In this document: piece after piece, positions 1 through 6,850 of the stretch
Layout: each line of letters starts with the position of its first letter
Numbering within the stretch: position 1 is the first letter of the stretch
Notes under the pieces: model-generated
Told to the model about the DNA's origin: nothing
Databases searched by the model: none
Seen by the model: only the letters and a program-made list of their open reading frames with translations
Translations under genes and position numbers: made by a program
Source: Deltaproteobacteria bacterium
GTDB lineage: Bacteria; Myxococcota_A; UBA9160; SZUA-336
Assembly (NCBI GenBank): GCA_019311115.1
Contig: JAFDDB010000019.1
Coordinates: 1 to 51,010 of the forward strand
Direction: 5' to 3'
DNA length: 51,010 nt

Positions 1-616
1 CATCGGCTTCCTGCTGATCGACATGCGCACGCCGGGCATCGACGTCCGGCCGATCGTTCAGATCACGGGCGTGTCGGAGTTCAACGAGGTGTTCTTTACC
101 GACGTCGAGGTTCCTGCCTCGAACCTGGTCGGCGCGCCGACGCAGGGCTGGCGCATCGCCAACACCGTGCTCGGCTACGAGCGCGGCGCGAACACGCTGT
201 CGCAGTACGCGGGCTACCGGCGAAAGCTCGGCGACCTGTTCGAGGCCGTGCGCGCGCACGCCGGGCCCGGCACCGCGAAGCTGCGCGACCGGCTCGCACA
301 GCTGGCGATCGAGATCGAAGTGCTGCGGCTGAGCTCCCTGCGCCAGTTGACGGCGCTCTCGCGCGGCGACGCACCGGGACCCGAGTCCAGCATCCAGAAG
401 CTCTACTGGTCCGAGCTCGACCAGCGTTTCTGGCAGCTCGGCGTCGACCTGCAGGGCGCGTTCGGCCAACTCGTCGCGACCAGCCCGCACGCGCGCGACC
501 GAGGGCGCTGGCAGTTCGGCGAGCTCAACTCCAAGCGCTTCTCGATCGCGCGCGGAACGAGCGAGATCCAGCGCAACATCATCTCGGAGCGGGTGCTCGG
601 CCTGCCGCGTCGCTGA
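1..616 (+). CDS. acyl-CoA dehydrogenase, C-terminal part (5' end outside window)
   Basis: The reading frame is open from the window edge, so the gene begins upstream; about 204 residues are visible. They cover the end of the middle beta domain and the C-terminal four-helix domain of an FAD-dependent acyl-CoA dehydrogenase, which makes enoyl-CoA from acyl-CoA in the cytoplasm. The closing segment GTSEIQRNIISERVLGLPRR is the family's flavin-binding signature. The residue two places before GTSE is Ala, then Arg (FSIARGTSE), where many members have the catalytic Glu of YEGTSE. This subunit may therefore use a Glu elsewhere, or be one half of a heteromeric enzyme; that is inference. A TTG-initiated protease gene follows with no gap. 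Confidence 0.9.
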   Translation, partial: IGFLLIDMRTPGIDVRPIVQITGVSEFNEVFFTDVEVPASNLVGAPTQGWRIANTVLGYERGANTLSQYAGYRRKLGDLFEAVRAHAGPGTAKLRDRLAQLAIEIEVLRLSSLRQLTALSRGDAPGPESSIQKLYWSELDQRFWQLGVDLQGAFGQLVATSPHARDRGRWQFGELNSKRFSIARGTSEIQRNIISERVLGLPRR

Positions 617-1486
617 TTGCGCGTCGACCGCCCCCTCGCCGCCTTCTTCGCCGGCGCGTTCGCCATCGCGTACGGCTCCGCGTGGGGACTGTCCGCGATC
701 GCCGCAAGCTCCGGCTTCGACAGCTGGAGCGAGCTGAACGACCTGGCGGAGGTGTGGGGTCTCGCGCCCTACGCCGACCAGCTCGTGGTGCCGCGCGCGC
801 TCGTGTACGCATTGAGCCGCGCGGCGGACTTCGCGTTCTCGATCGCGGGAGTCGTCGCGATCGCGGCGACGGCCGGCGTGTCCGGGCTACGCGAGCTGGG
901 TGCGCGGCTGGTCCGGTTCCGCGTCAGCTGGCGCGGCTACGCGTTCGCGCTGGGACTGCCGCTCGGACTCTACGCACTGTCCGTCGTGGTGACGGCACTC
1001 GGCGACCCCGCGATCGCCGCGAGCGCGACGTTCTCGCCCACGCTCGTCTGGACGCTGCTGCTCAGTCCCCACGCGGGCCTGCTGTTCTACGCGCTCACTC
1101 GCGGCGGCCTGGGCGAAGAGCTCGGGCTGCGCGGCTTCGCCCTGCCCCGCCTGCTCGACCGGCACGCGCCACTCCGCGCGAGCCTCTGGCTCGGACTCTT
1201 CTGGGGGCTCTGGCACCTGCCCATCCTGATCGGACGCCCGCCCGTAGCGGTCATCGCGTTCCTGCTCGCGACGCTCGCCTACAGCGTCGTCTTTACCTGG
1301 CTCTTCCTGCGCACGCGCCGAAGCCTCGTCCCTGTCATCCTGCTGCACGCCGCCAACAACAGCTTCGACGACGCCTTCGAAGCCGTCTTCCCCGCGCTGG
1401 TGGACGTCGGCTGGGAGACCCCGTTCGTGGTCGGCGTCCTGCTCACCGGAATCGCCGTGGCCATCGCCCTGCGCCGCTCGACCTGA
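617..1486 (+). CDS. CPBP-family (CAAX-type) intramembrane metalloprotease
   Basis: A 289-residue polytopic membrane protein of the CPBP/Abi family (Rce1-like glutamate proteases). The family motifs are present: GEELGLRGF with Glu167/Glu168 and Arg172, a WGLWHLP block with His200, and LLHAANN with His244 near the last helices. About seven to eight hydrophobic segments are visible. The start used is TTG, immediately after the TGA of the acyl-CoA dehydrogenase, so translation is probably coupled. No ATG lies early in the frame. The substrate cannot be told from sequence; relatives process prenylated proteins or peptides, and some give bacteriocin self-immunity. Nothing nearby encodes a bacteriocin. 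Confidence 0.85.
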   Translation: MRVDRPLAAFFAGAFAIAYGSAWGLSAIAASSGFDSWSELNDLAEVWGLAPYADQLVVPRALVYALSRAADFAFSIAGVVAIAATAGVSGLRELGARLVRFRVSWRGYAFALGLPLGLYALSVVVTALGDPAIAASATFSPTLVWTLLLSPHAGLLFYALTRGGLGEELGLRGFALPRLLDRHAPLRASLWLGLFWGLWHLPILIGRPPVAVIAFLLATLAYSVVFTWLFLRTRRSLVPVILLHAANNSFDDAFEAVFPALVDVGWETPFVVGVLLTGIAVAIALRRST

Positions 1487-1535
1487 GGCCCGCGACGGGG
1501 TCGCAGCCTGTCCGGAGCATTCCGAATCGCCGCAG

Positions 1536-1552
1536 GCGGCCCCTGAGGCCGC
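1536..1552. other. GC-rich hairpin between two membrane-protein genes
   Basis: A perfect 6-bp inverted repeat (GCGGCC/GGCCGC) with a 5-nt loop, flanked by a second complementary pair (CGAAT at 1523, ATTCG at 1553). It sits between the stop of the CPBP protease and the next start. There is no T-tract, so it is at best a processing or pausing hairpin; inverted repeats of this length are common at such GC content. Confidence 0.25.
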
Positions 1553-1597
1553 ATTCGATCGGCGGCGTCAATCCAGAGCTTGAGCCGGCGTGCGACC

Positions 1598-2269
1598 ATG
1601 CACAACGACTGGGTAGGGGCCGGGCTCTGCTATCTGGCCGTGATCGCCGGAGGTCTCTTCGCCGAAGTCATGGTCAGGGGAGCCCTGATCGTCCCGGGCG
1701 ACGCCGCGGCGACGGCTCGCGCGATCCTCGAGAACGAGACGCTCTGGCGACTCGGGCTCGCGGTGCATCTGCTCTACCTCGTTCCCGCCCTGACGGTGAA
1801 CGTGATCGTCTCCGGCTTCTTCCGGTCGATCGAGCCGACGCTCGCGCGCCTCGCGCTCGTGTTCGGCGTCGCCGGCGTGACGGTCGAGGCGGTGGCTCTC
1901 GTCTACCTCTACGTGCCGCTCGTCTTTAGCGAGCACGGCACGACTCTCGCCGCGCTCGAGGACGCTCCGTCCCTGATCTACCTGGCGACTCGGCTCTTCG
2001 CGACCGGCTTCGGCTTCTCGCTGCTGCTGTTCGCGGGCTTCTGCGTCCTGATCGGGGCGCTCATCCTGCGCTCGCGACTCGTGCCCCGCGCGATTGGTGC
2101 GATGATGATCCTCGCTGGAATCTGCTACGTCGTGAACACGGTGGCGCTGATCGTCTCGCCCGGCTTCTGGAAGCTGATCAACCCCACGATCCTGCTCCCG
2201 ATCCTGCTGGCCGAGTTGTCGCTGGCGCTCTGGCTACTGGTGAAGGGCATCACCGTCGAGGGCCGATAG
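1598..2269 (+). CDS. DUF4386-family integral membrane protein
   Basis: A 223-residue protein with about six hydrophobic helices. The N-terminal segment (WVGAGLCYLAVIAGGLFAE), the following LIVPGD loop and the final ILLAELSLALWLLVKGI helix match the DUF4386 pattern, a family of unknown function widespread in bacteria. The ATG at 1598 is preferred over an in-frame TTG at 1580, because homologues begin just before the first helix. The gene follows the CPBP protease after a 111-bp gap holding a small hairpin. No catalytic residues are evident and no function is assigned. Confidence 0.75.
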   Translation: MHNDWVGAGLCYLAVIAGGLFAEVMVRGALIVPGDAAATARAILENETLWRLGLAVHLLYLVPALTVNVIVSGFFRSIEPTLARLALVFGVAGVTVEAVALVYLYVPLVFSEHGTTLAALEDAPSLIYLATRLFATGFGFSLLLFAGFCVLIGALILRSRLVPRAIGAMMILAGICYVVNTVALIVSPGFWKLINPTILLPILLAELSLALWLLVKGITVEGR

Positions 2270-2274
2270 CGGCG

Positions 2275-2352
2275 TGGCGTCCCCAGCGGGATTCGAACCC
2301 GCGTTACTGGCGTGAAAGGCCAGGGTCCTGGGCCAGGCTAGACGATGGGGAC
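2275..2352 (-). tRNA. tRNA-Glu (anticodon TTC)
   Basis: On the minus strand the 5' acceptor GTCCCCA (2352-2346) pairs with TGGGGAC (2285-2279). The discriminator is G, and the 3' CCA is encoded (2277-2275). The anticodon arm is CTGGC-CTTTCAC-GCCAG, with anticodon TTC at 2316-2314. The T arm GCGGG-TTCGAAT-CCCGC is perfect. The gene lies between two plus-strand protein genes. No duplicated 3' end that would suggest an integrated element at this tRNA was noticed. Confidence 0.97.
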
Positions 2353-2450
2353 GCGGCGCGCAGCGTAGCCATGCCCCCTGGGGGCGTCAATCAGCGGCCT
2401 TGCTGACGCTGGGATATGATGACGCACGACGGATTGCTTGGAGAAGCGAA

Positions 2451-3041
2451 ATGGCGACGAAGGAAGACTTCGAGAAGATGCGCGACCAGATGATCGAGCG
2501 GGAGAAGGGCGTACCTGCCGTCGGAAGCGAGGCCCCGGACTTCGAGATCGAGCGACTCTCGCCCAAGGGGGCGCGGACTGGCGCGAGCCTGCGACTGTCG
2601 TCGCTGCGCGGCCGCCCCGTCGGGCTGATCTTCGGCTCCTACACCTGACCCCCGTTCCGGATTCAGGCGGGCCGCCTGAACGAGATCTACCGGCAGTACG
2701 GCGAGCAGGTCGAGATCTACTGCGTCTACATCCAGGAGGCGCACCCGAGCGACGGCTGGCAGGTGCTGATGAACATCGACCAGAAGGTGATCTTCTCGCA
2801 GCCGACCACCGTCAACGAACGCGCCGAGGTCGCCGAGGCCTGCGTGCTGAGTCTCGACCTGGCCATGCCGACGCTGCTCGACGACATGACCAACCAGGTC
2901 GATACCGCCTACGTGGCGCTGCCCGAGCGCCTGTACGTGATCGGCCGCGACGGCGTCATCACCTACCGCTCCGAGATGGGGCCTTGGGGCTTCGACGTCG
3001 ACGCGTTCGAAGCCGCGCTACGGGAGCAGATCTCCGGCTGA
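2451..3041 (+). CDS. deiodinase-like selenoprotein, in-frame TGA read as Sec
   Basis: Reading straight through TGA at 2646-2648 gives one 196-residue thioredoxin-fold protein. The segment FGSYT-U-PPF (Sec66) matches the iodothyronine-deiodinase active site (SCT-U-PPF/PSF). Downstream, YIQEAHPSDGW matches the conserved deiodinase block YIEEAHASDGW, including its essential His. Both halves are in the same frame, and homology continues without a break on either side of the TGA. A hairpin suited to a bacterial SECIS begins 14 nt after the TGA. The ATG at 2451 has GGAGAAG upstream, and a TATGAT hexamer lies at 2415. Bacterial relatives are thought to be thiol- or halogen-linked oxidoreductases rather than thyroid-hormone enzymes; the substrate is unknown. 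Standard gene calling would stop at residue 65 or start at an internal ATG (2769 or nearby). Confidence 0.88.
2646..2680 (+). promoter_or_regulatory. candidate bacterial SECIS element
   Basis: The Sec TGA (2646-2648) is followed by a perfect inverted repeat, TTCAGGC (2662-2668) with GCCTGAA (2674-2680), leaving the loop GGGCC (formally extendable to 9 bp around one base). The apical loop starts 20 nt after the TGA and begins with G. This agrees with the known bacterial SECIS rules: a short stem-loop inside the coding region, a loop G, and the loop roughly 16-37 nt from the UGA. Direct binding by SelB is inferred. Confidence 0.7.
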
Positions 3042-3060
3042 GCCCACCCGTTCGTCTGCG

Positions 3061-3693
3061 CTAGCCGCGGGCGCCCAGGCACTCGGTGCACAGGTACGGG
3101 GCCTCGCCCTGAGTCGCGTGGCCCAGGAACGCCCGGTCACCGCGGATCAGGTCGCGTCCACAGTCGGCGCACTGCTGTGCGGCGTTCAGCACGAACGGCT
3201 GCCAGCCGAGCACGTGCTCGAACTCCGGGTGGTCGCGGTCCTCCTCGAGCAACTCGTTGACCTCGCGCTCCGCAGCGCGGCGCGCCTTGTCGTCGGGGGG
3301 GTCGGGTGACACGTCGCGCTCCGCCCAGCGCCGCCGCCTGCGGCCCAGGCGATCCCGCACGCCGTCGGACTCGTCCATCAGGTCGCTGACCAGGTCGCCG
3401 ACGTTCTCGGTCACCGTCTCTACGACGGTGAACACGTCCTCGAGGACGTTGCGTACCAGGTTCGAGACCGGCACGCGCATCTCGTCGGCCGCGCGCTTGA
3501 GGGAGTCGTCCAGCTGGTCCGAGATGCGCGTGTGGAGGACCCGCTCCTTGCGGTCCCCCGCCCCGCCGCGGCGCTTGCGCGCCGGACCCTCCGGGTCCCG
3601 CGCCTCGTCCCTGCGGCCGGCTCGCCGGGCGTCCCGCTCGGCCCGACGGTGCCGCCGCTCCTCTGCCCACTGGTCGAACTTCTCGTTATCCAT
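3061..3693 (-). CDS. ribbon-helix-helix protein with C-terminal zinc-ribbon-like motif
   Basis: A 210-residue protein with three parts. Residues 1-50 are a highly charged Arg-rich extension. Residues 51-90 (a strand around VLHTRIS, then two helices) form a ribbon-helix-helix DNA-binding domain of the MetJ/Arc/CopG type. Residues 170-210 hold two CxxC pairs (Cys175/178 and Cys202/205), a likely zinc site. The ATG at 3693 is chosen because the frame upstream runs into the intergenic operator. A perfect 8-bp inverted repeat lies just upstream, between this gene and the divergent dehydrogenase. Autoregulation, with control of the dehydrogenase, is a natural inference. No named family with this three-part architecture was recognised. 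Confidence 0.7.
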   Translation of the reverse strand: MDNEKFDQWAEERRHRRAERDARRAGRRDEARDPEGPARKRRGGAGDRKERVLHTRISDQLDDSLKRAADEMRVPVSNLVRNVLEDVFTVVETVTENVGDLVSDLMDESDGVRDRLGRRRRRWAERDVSPDPPDDKARRAAEREVNELLEEDRDHPEFEHVLGWQPFVLNAAQQCADCGRDLIRGDRAFLGHATQGEAPYLCTECLGARG

Positions 3694-3702
3694 GTGATTC
3701 GA

Positions 3703-3721
3703 TGTATCACACCGTGATACA
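3703..3721. promoter_or_regulatory. perfect inverted repeat, candidate operator
   Basis: TGTATCAC-ACC-GTGATACA is an 8-bp perfect inverted repeat with a 3-nt spacer, placed 10 bp upstream of the ribbon-helix-helix gene start (3693, minus) and 50 bp upstream of the dehydrogenase start (3771, plus). It is AT-rich compared with its surroundings. The position between divergent genes, one of which encodes a DNA-binding protein, is what an operator would show. Confidence 0.6.
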
Positions 3722-3770
3722 ACCGGCAAACTGCTTGGCAGGACTGCGGTCTAGGTTCAGCATTGCGTCG

Positions 3771-4802
3771 ATGCGGGCGGTGGTGATGCGCAACTCCGAG
3801 CTGGTGATCGACCGGCTCCCCGACCCCGAGCCGGGCCCGGGCGAGATCCTCGTGCGCACGCTGGCCTGCGGGATCTGCAGCGCCGACATCGACACCGTCC
3901 GGGACGCCCAGGCCTGGGTGGACCAGGTCGAGGACTGGGGAAACGCGCGCGCGCTCGATCCGGCGCTCGACCTGGTGCTGGGACACGAGTTCTGCGCCGA
4001 GATCGTGGACTACGGACCGGGGACGGCGCGGCGCCTGCGCACCGGGACGCGCGTCGTCTCGATGCCGGCGATCATGCGCCCCGGAATGATCGCGCCGATC
4101 GGTCTCAGCAACCAGGTCACCGGCGGTTACGGCGAGCTGATGGTGCTGTCGGAGCCGCTGGCGGTCGAAGTGCCCGGCGGACTCGGCTCCGAGCTCGCGG
4201 CCATGACGGAGCCGATGGCGTCCGGAGTCCACGCGGTCGCCAAGGCGCGTCTCGACGAGCGCGACGCACCGCTCGTGGTCGGCTGCGGACCGGCCGGGCT
4301 CGCAGTGATCGCGGCGCTGCAACAGGCCGGCGCGGAGCCGATCGTCGCCGCGGACTTCTCTCCCCTGCGCCGCGAGCTGGCCGAGAAGCTCGGCGCGCAC
4401 GTCGTCGTCGACGCTGCCCTGCACGCACCGCTCGAGGTCTGGAAGCAGACCGCGGGGACGCGGCCCGCGGTGATCTTCGAGTGCACCGGGGTCCACGGCA
4501 TGTTCCAGAAGCTGATCAGCGCCGCGCCGCGCGAGGCGCGGATCGTCGCGGTCGGCATCTGCCCCGAGGACGACACCTATCGCCCCATCACGGCGATCGC
4601 CAAGGAGCTGAACGTGCAGTTCGTACTCGGCTACACGCCGGCCGAGTTCAGCGAGACGCTCCGGCGCATCGCCGAGGGCGTGTACGACGTGACGCCACTG
4701 ATCACCGGCCGGGTCGGGATGAGCGGGGTCAGCAGCGCGTTCGTCGAACTGGAGAAGCCGGACCTGCACGCCAAGATCATGCTGGACCCGTCCCGCTCGT
4801 GA
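3771..4802 (+). CDS. zinc-dependent medium-chain alcohol dehydrogenase family protein
   Basis: A 343-residue MDR-superfamily oxidoreductase. The GroES-like N-terminal half has the catalytic-zinc ligands Cys36 (in LACGICSAD) and His72-Glu73 (GHEF). The Rossmann half begins at VVGCGPAGLAVIAALQQAGA, so an NAD(P)H cofactor is expected. The four-Cys structural zinc lobe of classic alcohol dehydrogenases is not seen. The substrate is not predictable. The ATG at 3771 is preferred because the open frame further upstream covers the operator. The stop overlaps the GTG start of the HspQ-like gene (GTGA), so the two are coupled. Confidence 0.85.
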   Translation: MRAVVMRNSELVIDRLPDPEPGPGEILVRTLACGICSADIDTVRDAQAWVDQVEDWGNARALDPALDLVLGHEFCAEIVDYGPGTARRLRTGTRVVSMPAIMRPGMIAPIGLSNQVTGGYGELMVLSEPLAVEVPGGLGSELAAMTEPMASGVHAVAKARLDERDAPLVVGCGPAGLAVIAALQQAGAEPIVAADFSPLRRELAEKLGAHVVVDAALHAPLEVWKQTAGTRPAVIFECTGVHGMFQKLISAAPREARIVAVGICPEDDTYRPITAIAKELNVQFVLGYTPAEFSETLRRIAEGVYDVTPLITGRVGMSGVSSAFVELEKPDLHAKIMLDPSRS

Positions 4803-5110
4803 GCGAGGCTCGGTTTGCGCCCGGTCAGCTCGTCCGGCACAAGCGCTTCGAGTACCGCGGTGTGGTCGTCGACGTCGACGCGACCTTCCAGCTGAGCGAC
4901 GAGTGGTACGAGCAGGTGGCGCGCTCCCGGCCCCCGCGCGACCAGCCTTGGTACCACGTACTGGTCCACGAGGCCGACCACATGACCTACGTGGCGGAGC
5001 GGCACCTGGAACGCGACGAGAGCGACCAGCCAGTGACTCACCCGCAGGTGGACGAGTACTTCGGCGAGTTCCGCGACGGCCGCTACCGGACGCGGCAGAC
5101 CGTCAACTGA
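4799..5110 (+). CDS. hspQ: HspQ/YccV-like protein (hemimethylated-DNA-binding family)
   Basis: A 103-residue protein that matches the HspQ (YccV) family over its whole length: FAPGQLVRHKRFEYRGVVVDVD, then FQLSDEWYEQVARSRPP, PWYHVLV and TYVAERHLE. In E. coli HspQ acts as a specificity-enhancing factor for Lon protease and was first noted as a hemimethylated-DNA binder. The start is GTG at 4799, overlapping the dehydrogenase stop. The 3' end overlaps the convergent methyltransferase by 8 bp. A link between the dehydrogenase and protein quality control is not evident beyond the coupling. Confidence 0.85.
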   Translation: MSEARFAPGQLVRHKRFEYRGVVVDVDATFQLSDEWYEQVARSRPPRDQPWYHVLVHEADHMTYVAERHLERDESDQPVTHPQVDEYFGEFRDGRYRTRQTVN

Positions 5111-5903
5111 GCGAACGCGGCCGGCGGCAGACGGCGAGCAGGTCGACGCAGTCGTCGGACGCGCCCTCCCCCTCGATTTCCGCTCGGGAGATGGGGAAGT
5201 CGCGCCACGTCACCTCGGGCATGGCGTCGTCGCGTTGCACGCCACGCCGGACGACGACGGCGAACCAGGCGAAGAGCCGCTCGATCCACGCGCGCGGCAG
5301 CAGGTTGCGGACGCCCAGCGGATCGATGCGCATGATGCGGCGGATGCGCACGCTACGCGCCTCCAGGTAGCGCCGCACGGGCTCGGTCGCGCCCACGCCG
5401 CGGATCTCGACCTGTTCGAAGAAGGCGCCGAGCAGGCGCCCGAGCTCGTCGGCCCGGTACTCGTGAACGTGGTAGGGGTTCACGCCGAGAGACGTGAGCA
5501 CGTTCGGCGTGGTGACGATCGCCTCGCCGCCGGGGGTCAGCAGGCGCGCCATCGAGGCCAGGTAGACCATCGGGTCATCCAGGTGCTCGATCACCTGGAA
5601 GCTCACGACGCGGTCGAAGCTGTCGGCGCGCAGCGGGAGCGCGTTCAGGTCGGCGCGAACGAAGCGCACGCCGGCGGAGCGCGCGGCGGCCAGCGGGGCC
5701 ACGCGGTCGACGGCCACGACGCCGAGTCCCCCCTGCGCCAGCTCGGCCGCCCCGTAGCCGGTGCCCGATCCCAGCTCCAGCACGCGGCCTCCGTCGGCTC
5801 GCTCGAGCACGAAGCGGTACGCGGCGCGGTGCTGCGCCAGGTCCACGCCGAAGAGCGCGTCGTCTTCGTGCAGCCGCTCGCCGGTGAAGGTCAGGTCGCT
5901 CAC
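5103..5903 (-). CDS. class I SAM-dependent methyltransferase
   Basis: A 266-residue Methyltransf_11-type enzyme. Motif I is VLELGSGTGYG (41-51); the acidic end of beta-2 is VVAVDR, and VVSFQVIEHLDD is the post-motif. Relatives often methylate sugars or lipids in polysaccharide clusters. It begins with GTG, and its start overlaps the stop of the next upstream gene (GTGA), so it is the last gene of a minus-strand operon of membrane glycan genes. Its 3' end overlaps hspQ on the other strand. The substrate is unknown; modification of the glycan built by its neighbours is inferred. Confidence 0.85.
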   Translation of the reverse strand: MSDLTFTGERLHEDDALFGVDLAQHRAAYRFVLERADGGRVLELGSGTGYGAAELAQGGLGVVAVDRVAPLAAARSAGVRFVRADLNALPLRADSFDRVVSFQVIEHLDDPMVYLASMARLLTPGGEAIVTTPNVLTSLGVNPYHVHEYRADELGRLLGAFFEQVEIRGVGATEPVRRYLEARSVRIRRIMRIDPLGVRNLLPRAWIERLFAWFAVVVRRGVQRDDAMPEVTWRDFPISRAEIEGEGASDDCVDLLAVCRRPRSLS

Positions 5904-6850
5904 TCGTGCTCGGCCTCGCCGCGACGCACCGCCTCGATCGCCTCGCGCGCGAACTCGCGCGCGAAGACCAGGCCGATGCCCGCACGCAGGACGATCATGC
6001 CGGCCGCGACCGCGAGGCTGCAGGCGAGCAGGGTCTGGGGGTCACCGTACGCGCGGAACGCGTACACGAACGCGGCGTTCCCGGTACCGATCCCCGCGAC
6101 CGCGATCGGCAGCGCCGCGACCAGCGCCACGAGCAGCGTGTTGACGATCAGCTCGGCCGGCGGCACCTGGATGCCGAAGGCATGGAGCCCCGCTCCGATC
6201 AGCCCGACGAACGTGAACGAGAACACGACGCGCAGCAGCCCGAGTTCGATGAGCGCGCGCACGCGGGCGGTGCGGACCGCCCCGAAGATCGACAGCGAAC
6301 GGATGCGCTCGAGCGGACCCAGGTCGAAGGGCGCGCGCAGGAACGCGAAGCCCGCCACGATGGCGACTCCTGCACCCGCGACGAGCCCCGCCCGCACTCC
6401 CGGTGTGTCGGCGCCGAGCATCATCGCTCCGACGGTGACCAGGATGAGCGCGACGCCCAGATCGTAGAAGGCGATCAGCAACACGACGCCGGCCGAGTCG
6501 CCGAGCGAGAGGCCAGCGCGGCGGCGCAACAGCACGGTGAGCGCCCCGACGCCGAGCGTGTAGTGCGCGGTGTAGGCCAGGTAGCTCGCGGCCTTGACGC
6601 GAGCCGCCGTCGCCAGCGAGAACACGTCGCGCGGGGCTCCGGACATCCGCACCAGCGAGATCGCCTCGATCCACAGACTGACGGCCCCGTAGACCAGGAA
6701 CGCGGGCACCAGCGTCTTCGTCACCGAGGGACGGATCGACCCCAGCACGCCCAGCAGGTCGATGTCGTCGCGGCCGAGCAGCAGCGCCAGCACGGCCACG
6801 CTGACCGCCACCGGCACGCCCCACTGCAGAATCCTGCGCAGGCCCTTCAT
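5900..6850 (-). CDS. LPG-synthase transmembrane-region (UPF0104) family protein
   Basis: A 316-residue membrane protein with about eight helices, resembling the transmembrane (flippase-like) domain of lysylphosphatidylglycerol synthase/MprF. The family-typical block is GIQVPPAELIVNTLLVAL followed by PIAVAGIGTGNAAFVY. Stand-alone members are common in glycolipid and polysaccharide clusters and are thought to translocate lipids. The ATG at 6850 overlaps the stop of the upstream glycosyltransferase (ATGA), and the stop overlaps the methyltransferase start, so all three are co-translated. Confidence 0.8.
   Translation of the reverse strand: MKGLRRILQWGVPVAVSVAVLALLLGRDDIDLLGVLGSIRPSVTKTLVPAFLVYGAVSLWIEAISLVRMSGAPRDVFSLATAARVKAASYLAYTAHYTLGVGALTVLLRRRAGLSLGDSAGVVLLIAFYDLGVALILVTVGAMMLGADTPGVRAGLVAGAGVAIVAGFAFLRAPFDLGPLERIRSLSIFGAVRTARVRALIELGLLRVVFSFTFVGLIGAGLHAFGIQVPPAELIVNTLLVALVAALPIAVAGIGTGNAAFVYAFRAYGDPQTLLACSLAVAAGMIVLRAGIGLVFAREFAREAIEAVRRGEAEHE

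Noticed and set aside
1536..1552. Intrinsic terminator
   Set aside because: The hairpin has no T-tract. Kept only as a low-confidence hairpin.
2275..2352. tRNA-Glu as an integration (attachment) site
   Set aside because: No integrase gene and no repeat of the tRNA 3' end was noticed in the flanking sequence.
2400..3041. Two separate ORFs (82 aa and 92 aa) or a pseudogene with a nonsense mutation
   Set aside because: The frame is continuous, homology to the deiodinase active site spans the TGA exactly, and a SECIS-like hairpin is correctly placed, so read-through as Sec is the simpler reading.
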